DNA from: Glomus cerebriforme
Taxonomy: Eukaryota > Glomeromycota > Glomeromycetes > Glomerales > Glomeraceae
Assembly: GCA_003550305.1 (NCBI GenBank)
Contig: QKYT01000523.1
Coordinates: 30,806-61,370, forward strand
Length of the DNA stretch: 30,565 nt
Reading direction: 5' to 3'
Shown here: positions 1 to 9,884 of the stretch, piece by piece
Layout: every line of letters starts with the position of its first letter
How positions within the stretch are numbered: position 1 is the stretch's first letter
Translations under genes and position numbers: made by a program
Notes under the pieces: model-generated
Databases searched by the model: none
What the model saw: the letters and a program-made list of their open reading frames with translations, nothing else
Told to the model about the DNA's origin: nothing

Positions 1-999
1 ATACCATTCAAATGCTTTTGTTTCATCTTTATCAACTCCTTTACCATACTGATAGCAATATCCTAAATTACATTGTCCTAAAACATATCCCGCAACAGCT
101 GATTTAAAATACCACTGAAATGCTTTCTTTTCATTTTTATGTATTAATTTGCCATGCCTATAACAATATCCTAAATAATTTTGTGCTATTGATTTATTAG
201 CTATTGCAAGTTTTAATTGCTGTTTAAATTGTTCCCTTTCATTTTTATTTTGGGTAACTAGATGTTCACTTTGCTCAGATTTTAAAAACCATTCAAATGC
301 TTTCTCCTCGTCTTTTTGTATTCCCAATCCATCCATATAACAAATAGCTAAATTAAATTGTGCATTTATATTTTCTTTTTTGGCAGCGCTTAAAAACCAT
401 TTAAAGGCTTTCTTATAATTAATTTCTACACCATTTCCATTTTGATAACATATTGCCAAGTTATATTGTGCTTCTGAATCATCATTTTTAGCTAATTTTA
501 CAAGCTTTGTTAATTCATTTGGTTCATTATTTCTATTCCGATTATAATTAAAACCTTCTATGTCTAAAATGATATCTTTATAATAAAATAATGATAATAA
601 ATACTTTCCAATAGTAATGTTTTCACTTTTTAATACATCGAACGTATCTGTGGCTTTGTCTATTTCATTTTTAATAGCTAATTCATATGATTCCTTCGCC
701 TTTTCCCTATCCAAGTTACAACCAATACCAAATTGATAAAAAAATCCAATAAGACTTGTAAACCAAGATTTACTTTGTTCATGATTTTTCATTAATTCAA
801 GAATTATTTTTGGATTTTTACCATCATTAATTTCAAAATAAAATTTTATCCATTCAATAAAAATTTTTTCAAAATTATTAAAATCATTTGTTTCAATAAT
901 TTTATGATAGAAATTTTTTAAAAAATTTTTTAAAAAATTTTCATCATCTTTAAAAATATTATTAATTTCAAATTTCTGTGTTTTAGTGACTGATGACAT
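1..999 (-). CDS. Sel1-repeat protein, 5' part (runs off the left window edge)
   Basis: An uninterrupted frame of 333 codons runs from the ATG at 997-999 to base 1 without a stop, so the C-terminus lies outside the window. The first ~170 residues are a Lys/Asn/Ile-rich helical region (starting MSSVTKTQKF) with one lone Sel1-like unit near residue 85 (FFYQFGIGCNLDREKAKESY). From about residue 175 there are regular Sel1-like repeats with the usual signature A-Q-x-N-L-A/G-x-C-Y-x-x-G-x-G-V-x-K-D-x-x-K-A-F-x-W, for example at residues 179-214 and 215-250, then two more up to the edge. Sel1 repeats are alpha-alpha hairpins that make protein-binding scaffolds. The start is the only in-frame ATG before the AT-rich upstream region. 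No kinase segment is seen upstream, unlike the Sel1 gene at 14.8-17.8 kb. The partner protein is unknown. Confidence 0.85.
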   Translation of the reverse strand, partial: MSSVTKTQKFEINNIFKDDENFLKNFLKNFYHKIIETNDFNNFEKIFIEWIKFYFEINDGKNPKIILELMKNHEQSKSWFTSLIGFFYQFGIGCNLDREKAKESYELAIKNEIDKATDTFDVLKSENITIGKYLLSLFYYKDIILDIEGFNYNRNRNNEPNELTKLVKLAKNDDSEAQYNLAICYQNGNGVEINYKKAFKWFLSAAKKENINAQFNLAICYMDGLGIQKDEEKAFEWFLKSEQSEHLVTQNKNEREQFKQQLKLAIANKSIAQNYLGYCYRHGKLIHKNEKKAFQWYFKSAVAGYVLGQCNLGYCYQYGKGVDKDETKAFEWY

Positions 1000-2542
1000 T
1001 ATTTTTAAAATTGTTGAAAAAAAAAGAAAGAAATTCGGAATTAAATATTCTTGGTCATGATTATAATAGTGGTGTAACCTGGACCGCATGGATCAGTAAA
1101 TATTACATAATGCAAACATCATAACTCGAGCAGTGTAACCCTAAATTCTATTGTATTAAAATAATTTATTATTGCAACACAAAATAGTTCTCATATCCCG
1201 GCCGGGTCGAAATTCCATTTTTTTATAAAAATTCTCTACTATATTATTATGTTAATATGCGAAAGAACTTAAATTTTTTTTAAAAAAAAGTTTTTACATT
1301 TTTAACATAATATTAAAAAAAAATCTTTATGTAAATTTTATTTATCATAAAAAAAAAAAAACTTCGCACGCTTATACAACCAGTTTATGTAAATTATTTA
1401 GAATTCTAAAGAAAGTGAATAAAATATGTTTTTTCGATTATGTTGTAGAAATTTATTTTCTTTTTTAGAAAAGAAATCATGATTTTTATTAAATAATAAA
1501 AAAAAACGACCAATTAATTTTTAAATGAATCAAAAAAAAAAAAAAAGAAAAAATTATAATGTCACTTTCTATATGTATCATACGTAGCCAGTCATTCAAC
1601 ATTGACCTTCATATTGAATATATTATATTCAATAACTCAACCTTTGAAATGTACTAATAGTTTATAATATTGCTGTACTTTTACTAGTAACGAAAATAGT
1701 GAAATTTTTTTAATGTCAAACTACAAATACTTCAATTTATGTCACGTGAATTTTCAATTATAGCGATTTGAATATAAAAAAACTTTGATAATTTACTTAT
1801 CACCCTTTCCGGTTTTCCTAGATCTTAAACGCACACGCCCATTCTCCTTGGCTTTTAATTTTACTAATGTCAAGCGTCCCAAACTCCTTTTGGAGTAATT
1901 TTTTTTTTCAATTTAGACTAACAATTAAAATAGGGTGGAACATTCCTCATATGACAGCACTTACATGAGGCAGTTTTTACTGAAAGAACAGTGCGGATAG
2001 ATTAAGCTTACGAGCTTTTTTTTTATTGTTTTTATATAATAGTCACATAGATACCTTTTATTTTAATTTAGATTAGCGGAAAGGTTTTACCTAATTTTCC
2101 GAATTAGGCGTAGACAGTTCACCCTAAGTTTCAATTAGGGGGGGCTCAGTTACAAATTATTCCCTAGTATAGCAGATAGTTTAATTTCTACCTCCATCTA
2201 GTTATTTTTGTAACGCATCCCGCGTCTTAAATAAAAATAAAAATAAAAATAAACATAATTTACTTGACATCAGATACTTGCAAGATTCTCAATCATTAAA
2301 TGATTTTAATATTATACTGTCTAATATAACGAAAATTTATTGTTATGTAATATTTATTTATACAGATAAAAATCTAGAAACTTATTTATTATCTTTATTA
2401 CTTCTTATGACATTTCCAAAGACATGAATTATAATTTAAAATTAATAATTTTGATAATTATTACGACATATTAATTTACTGTATATAACATTCGAAATAC
2501 ATAAAAAGAAATAATAATCTTTTCGATTTCTACTTTAAAATA
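1000..2542. other. Intergenic region, AT-rich, with a small GC-rich island and two hairpins
   Basis: No coding frame is supported. It lies between the 5' end of the Sel1 gene and the 3' end of the secreted-protein gene. It contains a GC-rich spot around the palindrome cccggccggg at 1197-1206, a TCACGTGA palindrome at 1742-1749, and a short (AAAAT)n tract at about 2230-2252. Around 2080-2140 there are two neighbouring hairpins (listed separately). TTTTATAAAA at 1221-1230 could be a TATA element for the Sel1 gene, but it lies 220 nt upstream and is weak. Confidence 0.5.
2090..2140. repeat. Two adjacent short hairpins
   Basis: Hairpin 1 at 2090-2108 has arms cctaatt / aattagg around a 5-nt loop. 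Hairpin 2 at 2122-2140 has arms ccctaa / ttaggg around a 7-nt loop. Both stems are perfect, and the arms are related (CCTAA/TTAGG). They lie about 400 nt downstream of the secreted-protein stop on the minus strand, so they could be transcript 3' structures or relics of a repeat. The function is unknown. CCCTAA/TTAGGG equals a telomere unit, but a single unit is not evidence of telomeric DNA. Confidence 0.4.
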
Positions 2543-3019
2543 TTAAAGATAATGAATTTGAGCTTCGGCTAATTTGTTACCTTTATTTTTAACTATCATT
2601 AACTTATCCACAACAGTTTCAAGAGATACCTCATTAAGATTGAAATCTTGTTGATAAGGGGTAGTGCCAGACATGTGAACAGAGACTTTACCATTTGTAA
2701 AAGTTTTGGTTAAATCAAACACAAGGTCACCGTTCTTTTTTACTATTTGTAATATATAATCTTTGATGTTTGGACTTTCAAGACCACCATTAAATTGTCC
2801 AATAACTCGACATTTTTTACCAGGTGTATTACTGAAGGTAAACCGACCCAAAACTGGATTTGAACGTTTTTTAAAATCGCCGCCGGCGAAATCAGCGTAA
2901 GCGACAGATCCTGATTCGCCTGATTGACGCTTATTTAATGGAGCAGTTTGAGTTAATCCTATCAAGATCATGCAAATCAAGACAATCATAGACAAAAGGG
3001 ACAATTTTCTTGAAATCAT
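2543..3019 (-). CDS. Small secreted protein with Kex2-like processing sites (effector candidate)
   Basis: Complete 158-residue ORF with an ATG start. Residues 1-26 form a clear signal peptide: basic start MISRK, then a hydrophobic core LLSMIVLICMILIGL. A Lys-Arg pair at 30-31 and a Lys-Lys-Arg at 50-52 look like Kex2 cleavage sites, so the mature chain may begin near residue 32 or 53. The mature part is basic, with a single Cys (residue 70), no membrane segment and alternating hydrophobic residues suggesting a beta-rich fold. No domain was recognised. It is a single exon and the codons read cleanly. A good TATA box lies 112 nt upstream. Small secreted proteins with Kex2 sites are common in mycorrhizal fungi and include host-directed effectors, but that role here is inference only. 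It could equally be a cell-wall or extracellular enzyme-associated protein. Confidence 0.8.
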   Translation of the reverse strand: MISRKLSLLSMIVLICMILIGLTQTAPLNKRQSGESGSVAYADFAGGDFKKRSNPVLGRFTFSNTPGKKCRVIGQFNGGLESPNIKDYILQIVKKNGDLVFDLTKTFTNGKVSVHMSGTTPYQQDFNLNEVSLETVVDKLMIVKNKGNKLAEAQIHYL

Positions 3020-4740
3020 TTTGTTTTTTTTTAAAATAAAAAAAATTATTTGGAATTTGTTTTGTAAGTAATAATAATTGATTAAATTGTTTTTTTCGTT
3101 AAAGAAAGTGGAGAAGTGAAAATTTTACTACTTTTATATTTGTCAAAAACATTAATTATGGCTCAAAATAAAAGATATTAAAATATTCCTTTTAAGGAAA
3201 TAATTAATAATGGTCCACTGACATATCTTGCTACTAGCTTACATTTTAAATTTTATTTATCGTAAAATAGATTTGTTAAAAACAGAATTCATCTAAATTT
3301 GTTATATTATATAGTTTGTCTATTTTAAAAAACCGATATAAAAATTTTACGATTTAACGAATAATTTTATTGTAAACATCGTGTAACTGCAGAAATTCAC
3401 ACAATAATTATATTATTTATAGAATTAGATTTTCTTGCATGTTTGCATGTGTCACCTTAATACATATTATTGAACTATCAGCTATTGAAGCTTCCAAAAT
3501 TATTCGACGCATGCAGACACGAATTAATACATATTATATTGTTTCAAGAATGCGTTCGAATAACTTTAATGCTCAAAATAATAAATAAATGCACTCAAGT
3601 TTACATAGAAATTTAAAATTATTGATTATTGACAAATTAAGAAAGTTAATTTTCTTTTTATAATATTAAAAAATGAAATTTAAAATTTCTAATTTTAAGC
3701 ACCATTAATTTTTTACTTTAAACTTTATTTTGCAAACATATTTTCTTACAACCCTTTAAAAGTAAATTTAAATGAAATTCCAAAAATTATTTTTAATATC
3801 GTAAAAATATCTTCTACAAATTTAAAAATAAAATAAACAAACATACATTGTCCCTCGACATTCATTGAATGCAAGTATATAAGCGAGTACGTTTATAGTA
3901 GAGACAGATTACAGTGTCACGTGAGATTAAATTTTTTACTGTATATCGAAGATATTTTGATAATTAAAAGAAATTTGCGTGTTAGGAACATTTACTATAC
4001 TTACAACTTATAAATTCCTCCTTTTAGACTGCTAACAGCTGTGATTACGATGCGGGTTTTCGTCAGAAAAGGCTATAGTTTGAGGGTGGGGTTTTTTTGT
4101 TAGATAGTTCTCTTTTTTTTCTCTTGGATTTCTTTTCCTTTTTCTCAGTGCCTATGAGCTAATGCTCTTCGATAAGATAGCATAGTAATCAGGGTAGTTC
4201 TAATTTAGATTTAAATTAGTATTCGCTAGTTCAATTATGTATGATTGTACATGATCGCCGGCTCCATTAAATTTTTTCTATATTTAATAAAAAAAAAAAT
4301 AAATTATAAATTAAAAGAAATTTGAAATTTTGACGAATAAATCTAATATAATGATATAATTGAAGTTTCACCAATTTGATCCTTATCCTACAAAACCAGT
4401 ATTAAATTATCTAAAAGTATTTCTCGTTATCTCGTACGTACGTGTAATAACAAAAGATTGGTAATACACGCATACGGTTTGGGCTCTACTATTATATTTG
4501 AATTTAATTTAATAACTAGTCTATTTAGTTAAGATCACAACGAAATGATAACACACGAAACAGCATGATTTATTCATTTTTTTTTGAATTTTTATTAAAA
4601 AATATGTTTTTGACTAATAATATTAGAAAGAATTTTTACAAAAGTATTATAGACTATTAAATTATCAATTGTTAGTTATTATTATGAAAAAAATGTAAAT
4701 TAATTCAATTTTATTTAATAAAAAAATAAAGTAAAATTAA
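3020..4740. other. Intergenic region, AT-rich
   Basis: No convincing ORF on either strand. It holds the promoter of the secreted-protein gene at its left end, a TCACGTGA palindrome at 3917-3924, and a 240-nt block of higher GC at about 4030-4270 with poly-pyrimidine stretches. That block could be the end of an old transposon, but no reading frame supports this. A perfect 10-bp palindrome, cgtacgtacg, lies at 4433-4442. Confidence 0.4.
3131..3138 (-). promoter_or_regulatory. TATA box of the secreted-protein gene
   Basis: On the minus strand this reads TATAAAAG, 112 nt before the ATG at 3019, followed by A/T-rich 5' leader. The match and the spacing fit a core promoter. No other TATAAA-type element lies closer to the start. 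Confidence 0.55.
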
Positions 4741-4749
4741 AAATGAAAT

Positions 4750-5460
4750 TTCTAAAATTTAATCTTGTACCCGATATCCATTTATATCATTGTTGTTTCT
4801 TTTTCATATTTTTTGATTTTTCCGTATTCCTTCATTATCCTATTCTAATTTATTTCTATTATTTCTATTTCTATTTTGTTTTTATATATCATATTTTTTT
4901 TTAAAAATTTTACTCAATCTTCTTGTTCATAATTTTCCCTTCTGTTTTAATTAGAGTAATAGGTCTGTTAAATTTTGAATTATTCTTTATTTTGTTTCTC
5001 ACTTTTTTTCCACATTTCATAAGTGATCCCTTCTTCCTGTATATCTTTTTTGTTTATAATCATTTTTTCTTCAAATAGTTCTTTCCATTTTTCCCTCCTT
5101 CTTTATCTTCTATACAACTTCGTCTCATTCTTGAAAATTTCCCTTGATTTCCTTTCGATTCTTTTCAATTTTTCTTTATATGTAATGTATGTACTTTTGT
5201 ATTTCTCATTAAGTATCCTTTCAGTTGTTTTAATCATTTTGCCAGTATCCTTTGTTAAGAATTCTTTCACTTATTAATTCCTTTAACTTGTTATTTATCC
5301 TTTTTTTCTTTCATTTTCACCTTCTTTATTGATATATTAATCTGTTTGATATTCATTTTCTCTGTTATCTTGGGCTTGTTTTCTCTGTTTTAGTTTTCTT
5401 TTCATTTCCTTTATCTTCTTTCTTCTTGTTGACATGATAATCTCTTTAGTCCTCTATATT
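4750..5460 (-). pseudogene. Purine-rich decayed coding relict, possibly from a retroelement
   Basis: The + strand is strikingly T/C-rich, so the minus strand is A/G-rich. Read on the minus strand from the ATG at 5435 it gives a Lys/Glu/Arg-rich helical peptide beginning MSTRRKKIKEMKRKLKQ. Similar charged stretches follow in alternating frames (for example KLKELISERILNKGYW), broken by stops every 15-35 codons. This looks like a charged linker of a once longer protein. A non-LTR retrotransposon linker is a guess based on composition and on the adjacent tandem repeats at 5.47-5.78 kb, which would be its 5' side. No catalytic motif is visible. The + strand frame at 5023-5277 is low-complexity Leu/Phe/Ser and is rejected as a shadow. 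Confidence 0.3.
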
Positions 5461-5467
5461 GCTTCAT

Positions 5468-5558
5468 AAACATAAGTATATAGGAAATAAATAGGGAATT
5501 AAATATAAGTATATAGGAAATAAATAGGGGATTAAACATAAGTATATAGAAAGGGATT
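5468..5558 (+). repeat. 33-bp tandem repeat, nearly three units
   Basis: Units at 5468-5500 and 5501-5533 are 33 bp each and differ at two positions. A third unit at 5534-5558 begins identically (aaacataagtatatag) but is shortened internally. The array directly abuts the 110-bp tandem repeat that follows. Confidence 0.85.
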
Positions 5559-5565
5559 CTAGTCT

Positions 5566-5779
5566 AAACCAAACCAGCCAGTTAGGAGAGACTCGACTAT
5601 CTGACTGGTTTTTCCCTGCCTGTAACGAGGAAAGTCAGCTCATATACAGTATAAGGAAGATAAAGAGAGAAAAAGAAACCAAACCAGCCAGTTAGGAGAG
5701 ACTCGACTATCTGACGGTTTTTCCTTGCCTGTAATGAGAAATTCAACTCATATACAGTATAAGGAAGTTAAAGTGGGAG
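5566..5779 (+). repeat. 110-bp tandem repeat, two units; dispersed family also at the right window edge
   Basis: Unit A 5566-5675 and unit B 5676-5779 are near-identical over the first 50 bases (aaaccaaaccagccag, then taggagagactcgactatct). Both end in catatacagtataaggaag. Each can form a stem between ccagttag and ctgactgg with one G-T pair; unit B has lost one base of the right arm. The same modules recur at 30419-30565 in the same orientation, so this is a dispersed family and not just a local duplication. Its higher GC than the surroundings suggests a mobile or structured origin. Confidence 0.8.
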
Positions 5780-6014
5780 TTTAAATAAAGAGGGGTTTAG
5801 TTAAAAAATAAAATAATAAAAAAATTTAGGTATTTATATATTAATCGAAAATTTGATAAATCATCTTTTATAAAATTTACAAAGTATGTGTCATAAGAAT
5901 TTATAATTTCGATGATGCAATGTACTAAATTTAGTTTTATTTTGTTGTTTTTCTACATGACTCATTATTGAGGGATGAATAAATTTGGTAATCACGTATT
6001 AGGGTTAACCAAAT
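5780..6014. other. Intergenic spacer, AT-rich
   Basis: No ORF, repeat or promoter element that I can support was seen between the tandem array and the decayed exons that follow. Confidence 0.4.
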
Positions 6015-6420
6015 GAGTTTTGTATGTCCATGTGAAATGATTTACAACTGAGTAACAAAATCATCTAATGATCTGATAATCAATTGTGATACAACCCATA
6101 CAAGTGAAAAAAATTTTCGTGTCAAAATATTATTTATTGATTAATTTATTTATATATCAGCTAATACGCAAATTAAAAATACTGCCAAGCATAAATGTGC
6201 AAGTTCTGGTAAAAAGAAGTCCACAAAAATTATTAAAATTAAATTCTGACTCTGAGGATAATTGTGATGATAATAACGAGGATAATAAGGAAAATACTTC
6301 TGGCCCTAAATGAACGGGAAATTGCTTTAAGGGGCTAAAATTCATATAATGGAATTAACTAATCTTCAGAAGGAGTGTGAATTAGAATTAGCGCCTAGCA
6401 AATGATATTCATGTATTATA
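6015..6420 (+). pseudogene. Decayed exon fragments of unknown coding origin
   Basis: Short stretches look coding but change frame. At 6015 there is MSFVCPCEMIYN, then a stop. An intron-like stretch ends in tatatcag at about 6160. A Lys/Ser-rich piece (KHKCASSGKKKSTKII) follows, then in another frame an acidic run near 6240-6300 (NSDSEDNCDDNNEDNKENTS). Finally comes a helical piece (MELTNLQKECELELAPSK) at about 6352-6405. The Cys pair followed by a charged linker resembles N-terminal parts of transposon-linked or expanded-family proteins of these fungi, but I cannot name it. It may belong to the SAM-family pseudogene just downstream. Confidence 0.3.
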
Positions 6421-6620
6421 GTTGGTTTATTGCGGATTGCAGAAATCTGTGATCAACAAAAATAATCCCGTGTTAAAAATAATCACGATATTTCAATTAT
6501 TTTAGTTGCCGGCTTTTTGGGTTATAGTACTGTTACAGTAGTATTACAGTATTACAATTATTATAATACAAATTAAAACGCGTTATAAAGTATCAAACTT
6601 CTCTACGCGAATAATAAATA

Positions 6621-8206
6621 ATGGAAGAAACTTTAGTGAATTCCCGAAATTACTTGCAAAGCACTTGTTATGGATGTGCATTGCAATATAGACAATACAT
6701 ACTTAGCTTGTACTGTAGCTGTATCAATAAATCAGAAAAGCCAAAAAACTGAAAAAGTTTTTTTATTCCTGAACCAAAAAAGACACATGAATCACAACAA
6801 CTCTTCTTAAAGGTTAATAATTCAGACTTTAGTTAAAAACTTTCATTGTTATTTTGTATAAAATGCAATAGTGCATATGATGGACAAAAACCTTCAAACA
6901 AACCAATAAAGAATGCAGTATCTAGTCCTTAAAATGTAGCTAATGAAGAGCTTAAATTTAAACTAAAGAAAAATGATAGTTTACTTCCAGCTAAATGAAT
7001 TATAATTCAAGAGAAAGAATTTGAAGATTTTTTATTATCATTGGAGTCTTCAGTACGAGGTTTATTAGATGATAGTTCAATTAATAATAAAGATTTTAAT
7101 ATTGCATATAAACAATTGAATAGTAACGGTCCAGTAACTCTCTCATTTGGAAGATGAAAATGATTTTACAGAATTTATAAATGAATATTCTGATATTATT
7201 AATCACAAAAAAAAATCCATGGCTGTTTACATTACAATGAAGGAAGTTACGCTAAAAAAAAGAAAAAAAAGAAAATCATCAAAAGGTACGCAATTGTGCT
7301 GTAAAAATTATATTATAAACTTTACTGTGATTCTTTTTTTAACTGTTAATAAAAATTTTCTTATTTTATTTATTATAGGAAATGAAATATCAGAATCTGA
7401 ATCTGTTGATGTTGAAGTTATTGATGATTCCAAAAAATTAAAAATAAAATACCAAAGACTTTCAGATCTTGATGATTCTCAAGTAAAAAAAGCTCAAATT
7501 ATTACAGGATTACGCGAAAAATATCACTGTTTTTCATACCAACTTCCTTGCATTATAAGAGGCGGAGTGCATAAAAAATTAACATGCGTGCATTTAGAAC
7601 TTTGATCAACAGAAATAGTAAGTATTTATCGCAAATTTAATTTATTTTTATAATTGAAATTAATAATATAATAATTCATGATTACAATTTAACTATTACT
7701 AGATTAAAGGTTTTACTCCTATAGATGAACCTCTGACATATCCAATATTTGGATTTGATCAAAAAAAAAGTATTATGCCTCAGCATATTCAAGTTAATCC
7801 AAATGAATCTCAAATTTTTTGTCCACCACCTTATCAATCAAATCCAGTATATCAATATTACGCTCCAAATATGTATCAAAACTATGCTCCAACTTTAGTT
7901 GCAACTGATACTGATGGTAATGTAAATAATTCTCATAGAAATATAAAAACTAATATTTCCATTCAAGAATTTTTTAAAAAAAATTAGACAAAAAATTTGG
8001 TAATGGAGTATTTTCAATATATTTAATATATTTGGAAATTCTTTTGGAGCAGTGTATTGAAGTTCAGATATTCCTGAATTGGGAGATGAAGAATTTATTA
8101 GTTTGGGTATTACAAAAATCGGTCATAAAAAAACTCTTGTAATGAAAGCAAAAAAATACAATCAATTTTTTTTTGTAATGCTTTTGATATGTATGCAATA
8201 TTAGGA
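6621..8206 (+). pseudogene. Decayed SAM-domain family gene (Cys-rich N-terminus, C-terminal SAM-like domain)
   Basis: Pieces in order: MEETLVNSRNYLQSTCYGCA with further Cys (6621-6750); CIKCNSAYDGQKPSNK (~6860); IIIQEKEFEDFLLSLESS to about 7140; MEDENDFTEFINEYSDI (7153); intron 7286-7378 (gtacgc...tatag, phase 1, 93 nt, stop-free); then REKYHCFSYQLPCIIRGG with Cys/His and an H-L-x-L motif. A TGA at 7603-7605 sits where the family has Trp. A second intron at 7618-7702 (gtaagt...ttactag) joins to a Pro/Tyr/Gln-rich linker (7703-7950). Last is a SAM-like domain at ~7955-8160: KKFGNGVFSIYL, ELGDEEFISLGITKIGHKK, MKAKKY. Several frameshifts and a stop break it. I recognise this architecture as an expanded Rhizophagus family, but the function of the intact members is unknown to me. 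The SAM domain suggests protein-protein interaction. Confidence 0.65.
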
Positions 8207-8295
8207 TAATATAATTTGAATGAAATTTTTCAATTAAATAATTATTTTAATAAACTTTAAACTTTATTTATTATAAATATTACATATAAATAGAA

Positions 8296-9352
8296 TTAGA
8301 CTCTATATCTTTTTATCCACATTTTTATAACAGAAAATGATCTCTCAATCAGGTTTAAATCTGAATAAGGTGGTAAAACTCAACTTTCTGCCTAATTCTT
8401 AAACAATATTGATAAAATCACTGTTATGGTGAATTCTTGCATTATCCATTATAAGAACACTATTTGGACCTGAAAATTGATACATTTCAGGAATCTAATA
8501 AAGTTCATTAATGATTTATTAAAAAATTCATATTTAAAAACTTTTTTAAGGCAATTCATTAGTCATACTACTTTAGATAAAATAAAATCTTAAATTTTTC
8601 TTTGTTGCAACTACCCTCCATAATGTCTACAGCAATATATCCATCAAGTGATAATGCAGGTAATAATGTATATCTTTTTCCACGTAAAAAGATAGTATTT
8701 TGTTGAATTCTACACCCTATACTTGAATATCCGTATATTCTATTCAAGGTTATCTCATCTTTGGCTGATTCATTTATAAATATTAACTGATCTGGCCTAT
8801 ACTGTGATCCTATTGTAGAAATGAATGCACTGCGTAATAATTCATCTTTTTCTCTTACTGCTTTTGTTAACTAATAAGGAAACCCATAAATTTACAATTT
8901 ATTAAATAAAATATAACAGATAAAGTGAAGAGTAAAGCTTCAAACCCTTTTACGAGTAATGCCACAGTATTTTAAATAACTGCTTAATGTAGAAATAGAA
9001 ATACTTTTATTTGTTCTATTTTGTATTTCATGTACAAGTTCAATAAGATAAGAATCTGGTTTTTCTTGAATAATTTCTCTTATAATCTAATAAAATAAGG
9101 TAAAATTATTAAATATATAGATATAATATAATAAAAAAACAATTGACGTTAATTTCAAATAACTTATTTCCATTTCACTATAATTACAAAGTTTACGCCA
9201 GCCTTGTTTGCTTATAAAAGGATTTCTAACCTGTTTCCACTTTCTATAATTTGTCAATGTTTTTAAAACTATACTTTTAAAGAGCTATTTGTTTGGGAGA
9301 ATTTCCAATACGATTCAAATATATAATACGCCATACACAATTTTATTGGCAT
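8296..9352 (-). pseudogene. Decayed Tc1/mariner (IS630-type) DDE transposase
   Basis: On the minus strand, from 9352 down: a helix-turn-helix remnant (IIYLNRIGNSPKQIAL), then RKWKQVRNPF, PDSYLIELVHEIQNRT and SSYLKYCGITRK. A probable intron follows. The catalytic core begins at TKAVREKDELLRSAF, runs through QLIFINESAKDE, YGYSSIGC, LRGKRYTLLPALSLDGYIA and DIMEGSC, then an intron (gtagta...ttattag), then PNSVLIMDNARIHHNSDF. The end is in a shifted frame (LPPYSDLNLIERSFSV, IKMWIKRY). The family has Asp in F-x-D-E-S; here codon 8772-8774 reads Asn, so the first catalytic Asp seems lost. The second Asp (8443-8445) and the Glu (8344-8346) are present but frames and stops break the gene. It converges with the SAM-family relict. 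Terminal inverted repeats were not found. Confidence 0.8.
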
Positions 9353-9419
9353 ATTTTTAATGAGGCAATATTGCTATTGGTACACATAGTTTATGTATAT
9401 AAATTGAGTCAGCTGAATA

Positions 9420-9884
9420 AGAAATAATCGTGATTGTTTTTAACAGTTAGTAAAAATAACTTGATCACGTTTACTAAATATATTCATTAACTTTCATCTA
9501 TATATTATAATAAAAAAATTCTCTTTAAATTGTGCGGCATGTGACGGATCTGTGCATGATCTATGCTTAAAAGTTAAGACCTTTTGATCGATTTGTGTTG
9601 ATTACTAATGTGAAAAAAAATTATTTTTAGTTTTCGGTAATTGACATTTTACTAATACTTATTAGTAGTAGATAATTATAAAATTACATCTATTTTGTTA
9701 CTCTCCTAACTGTCCTATTCCCGGCGCAGCGCGATTAGTTTATCTATATGATATCGATCATGATGACAATGATTTGACGCGTAATTGCTATACTATTTTC
9801 TTCCTTTTTAATACATGTTTAACAAATGATGCAAGTATTTATGCATTCTTTCAAATTTTTTTCTTTTTCAAAAAAAAAAAAAAA
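9420..9884. other. Intergenic region upstream of the F-box gene
   Basis: No supported gene. It holds a small GC-rich spot at about 9720-9735 (cccggcgcagcgcg) and a 15-base A run directly before the F-box ATG. No clear TATA box is seen. An in-frame extension upstream of the F-box ATG is open back to about 9774, but it is low-complexity Phe/Lys and not convincing as protein. Confidence 0.4.

Noticed and set aside
2122..2140. Telomere-type CCCTAA/TTAGGG
   Set aside because: Only one unit in each direction as hairpin arms; no array.
5023..5277. 84-codon + strand ORF rich in Leu, Phe and Ser
   Set aside because: It is the antisense of a purine-rich relict and has low-complexity composition; better explained as a shadow.
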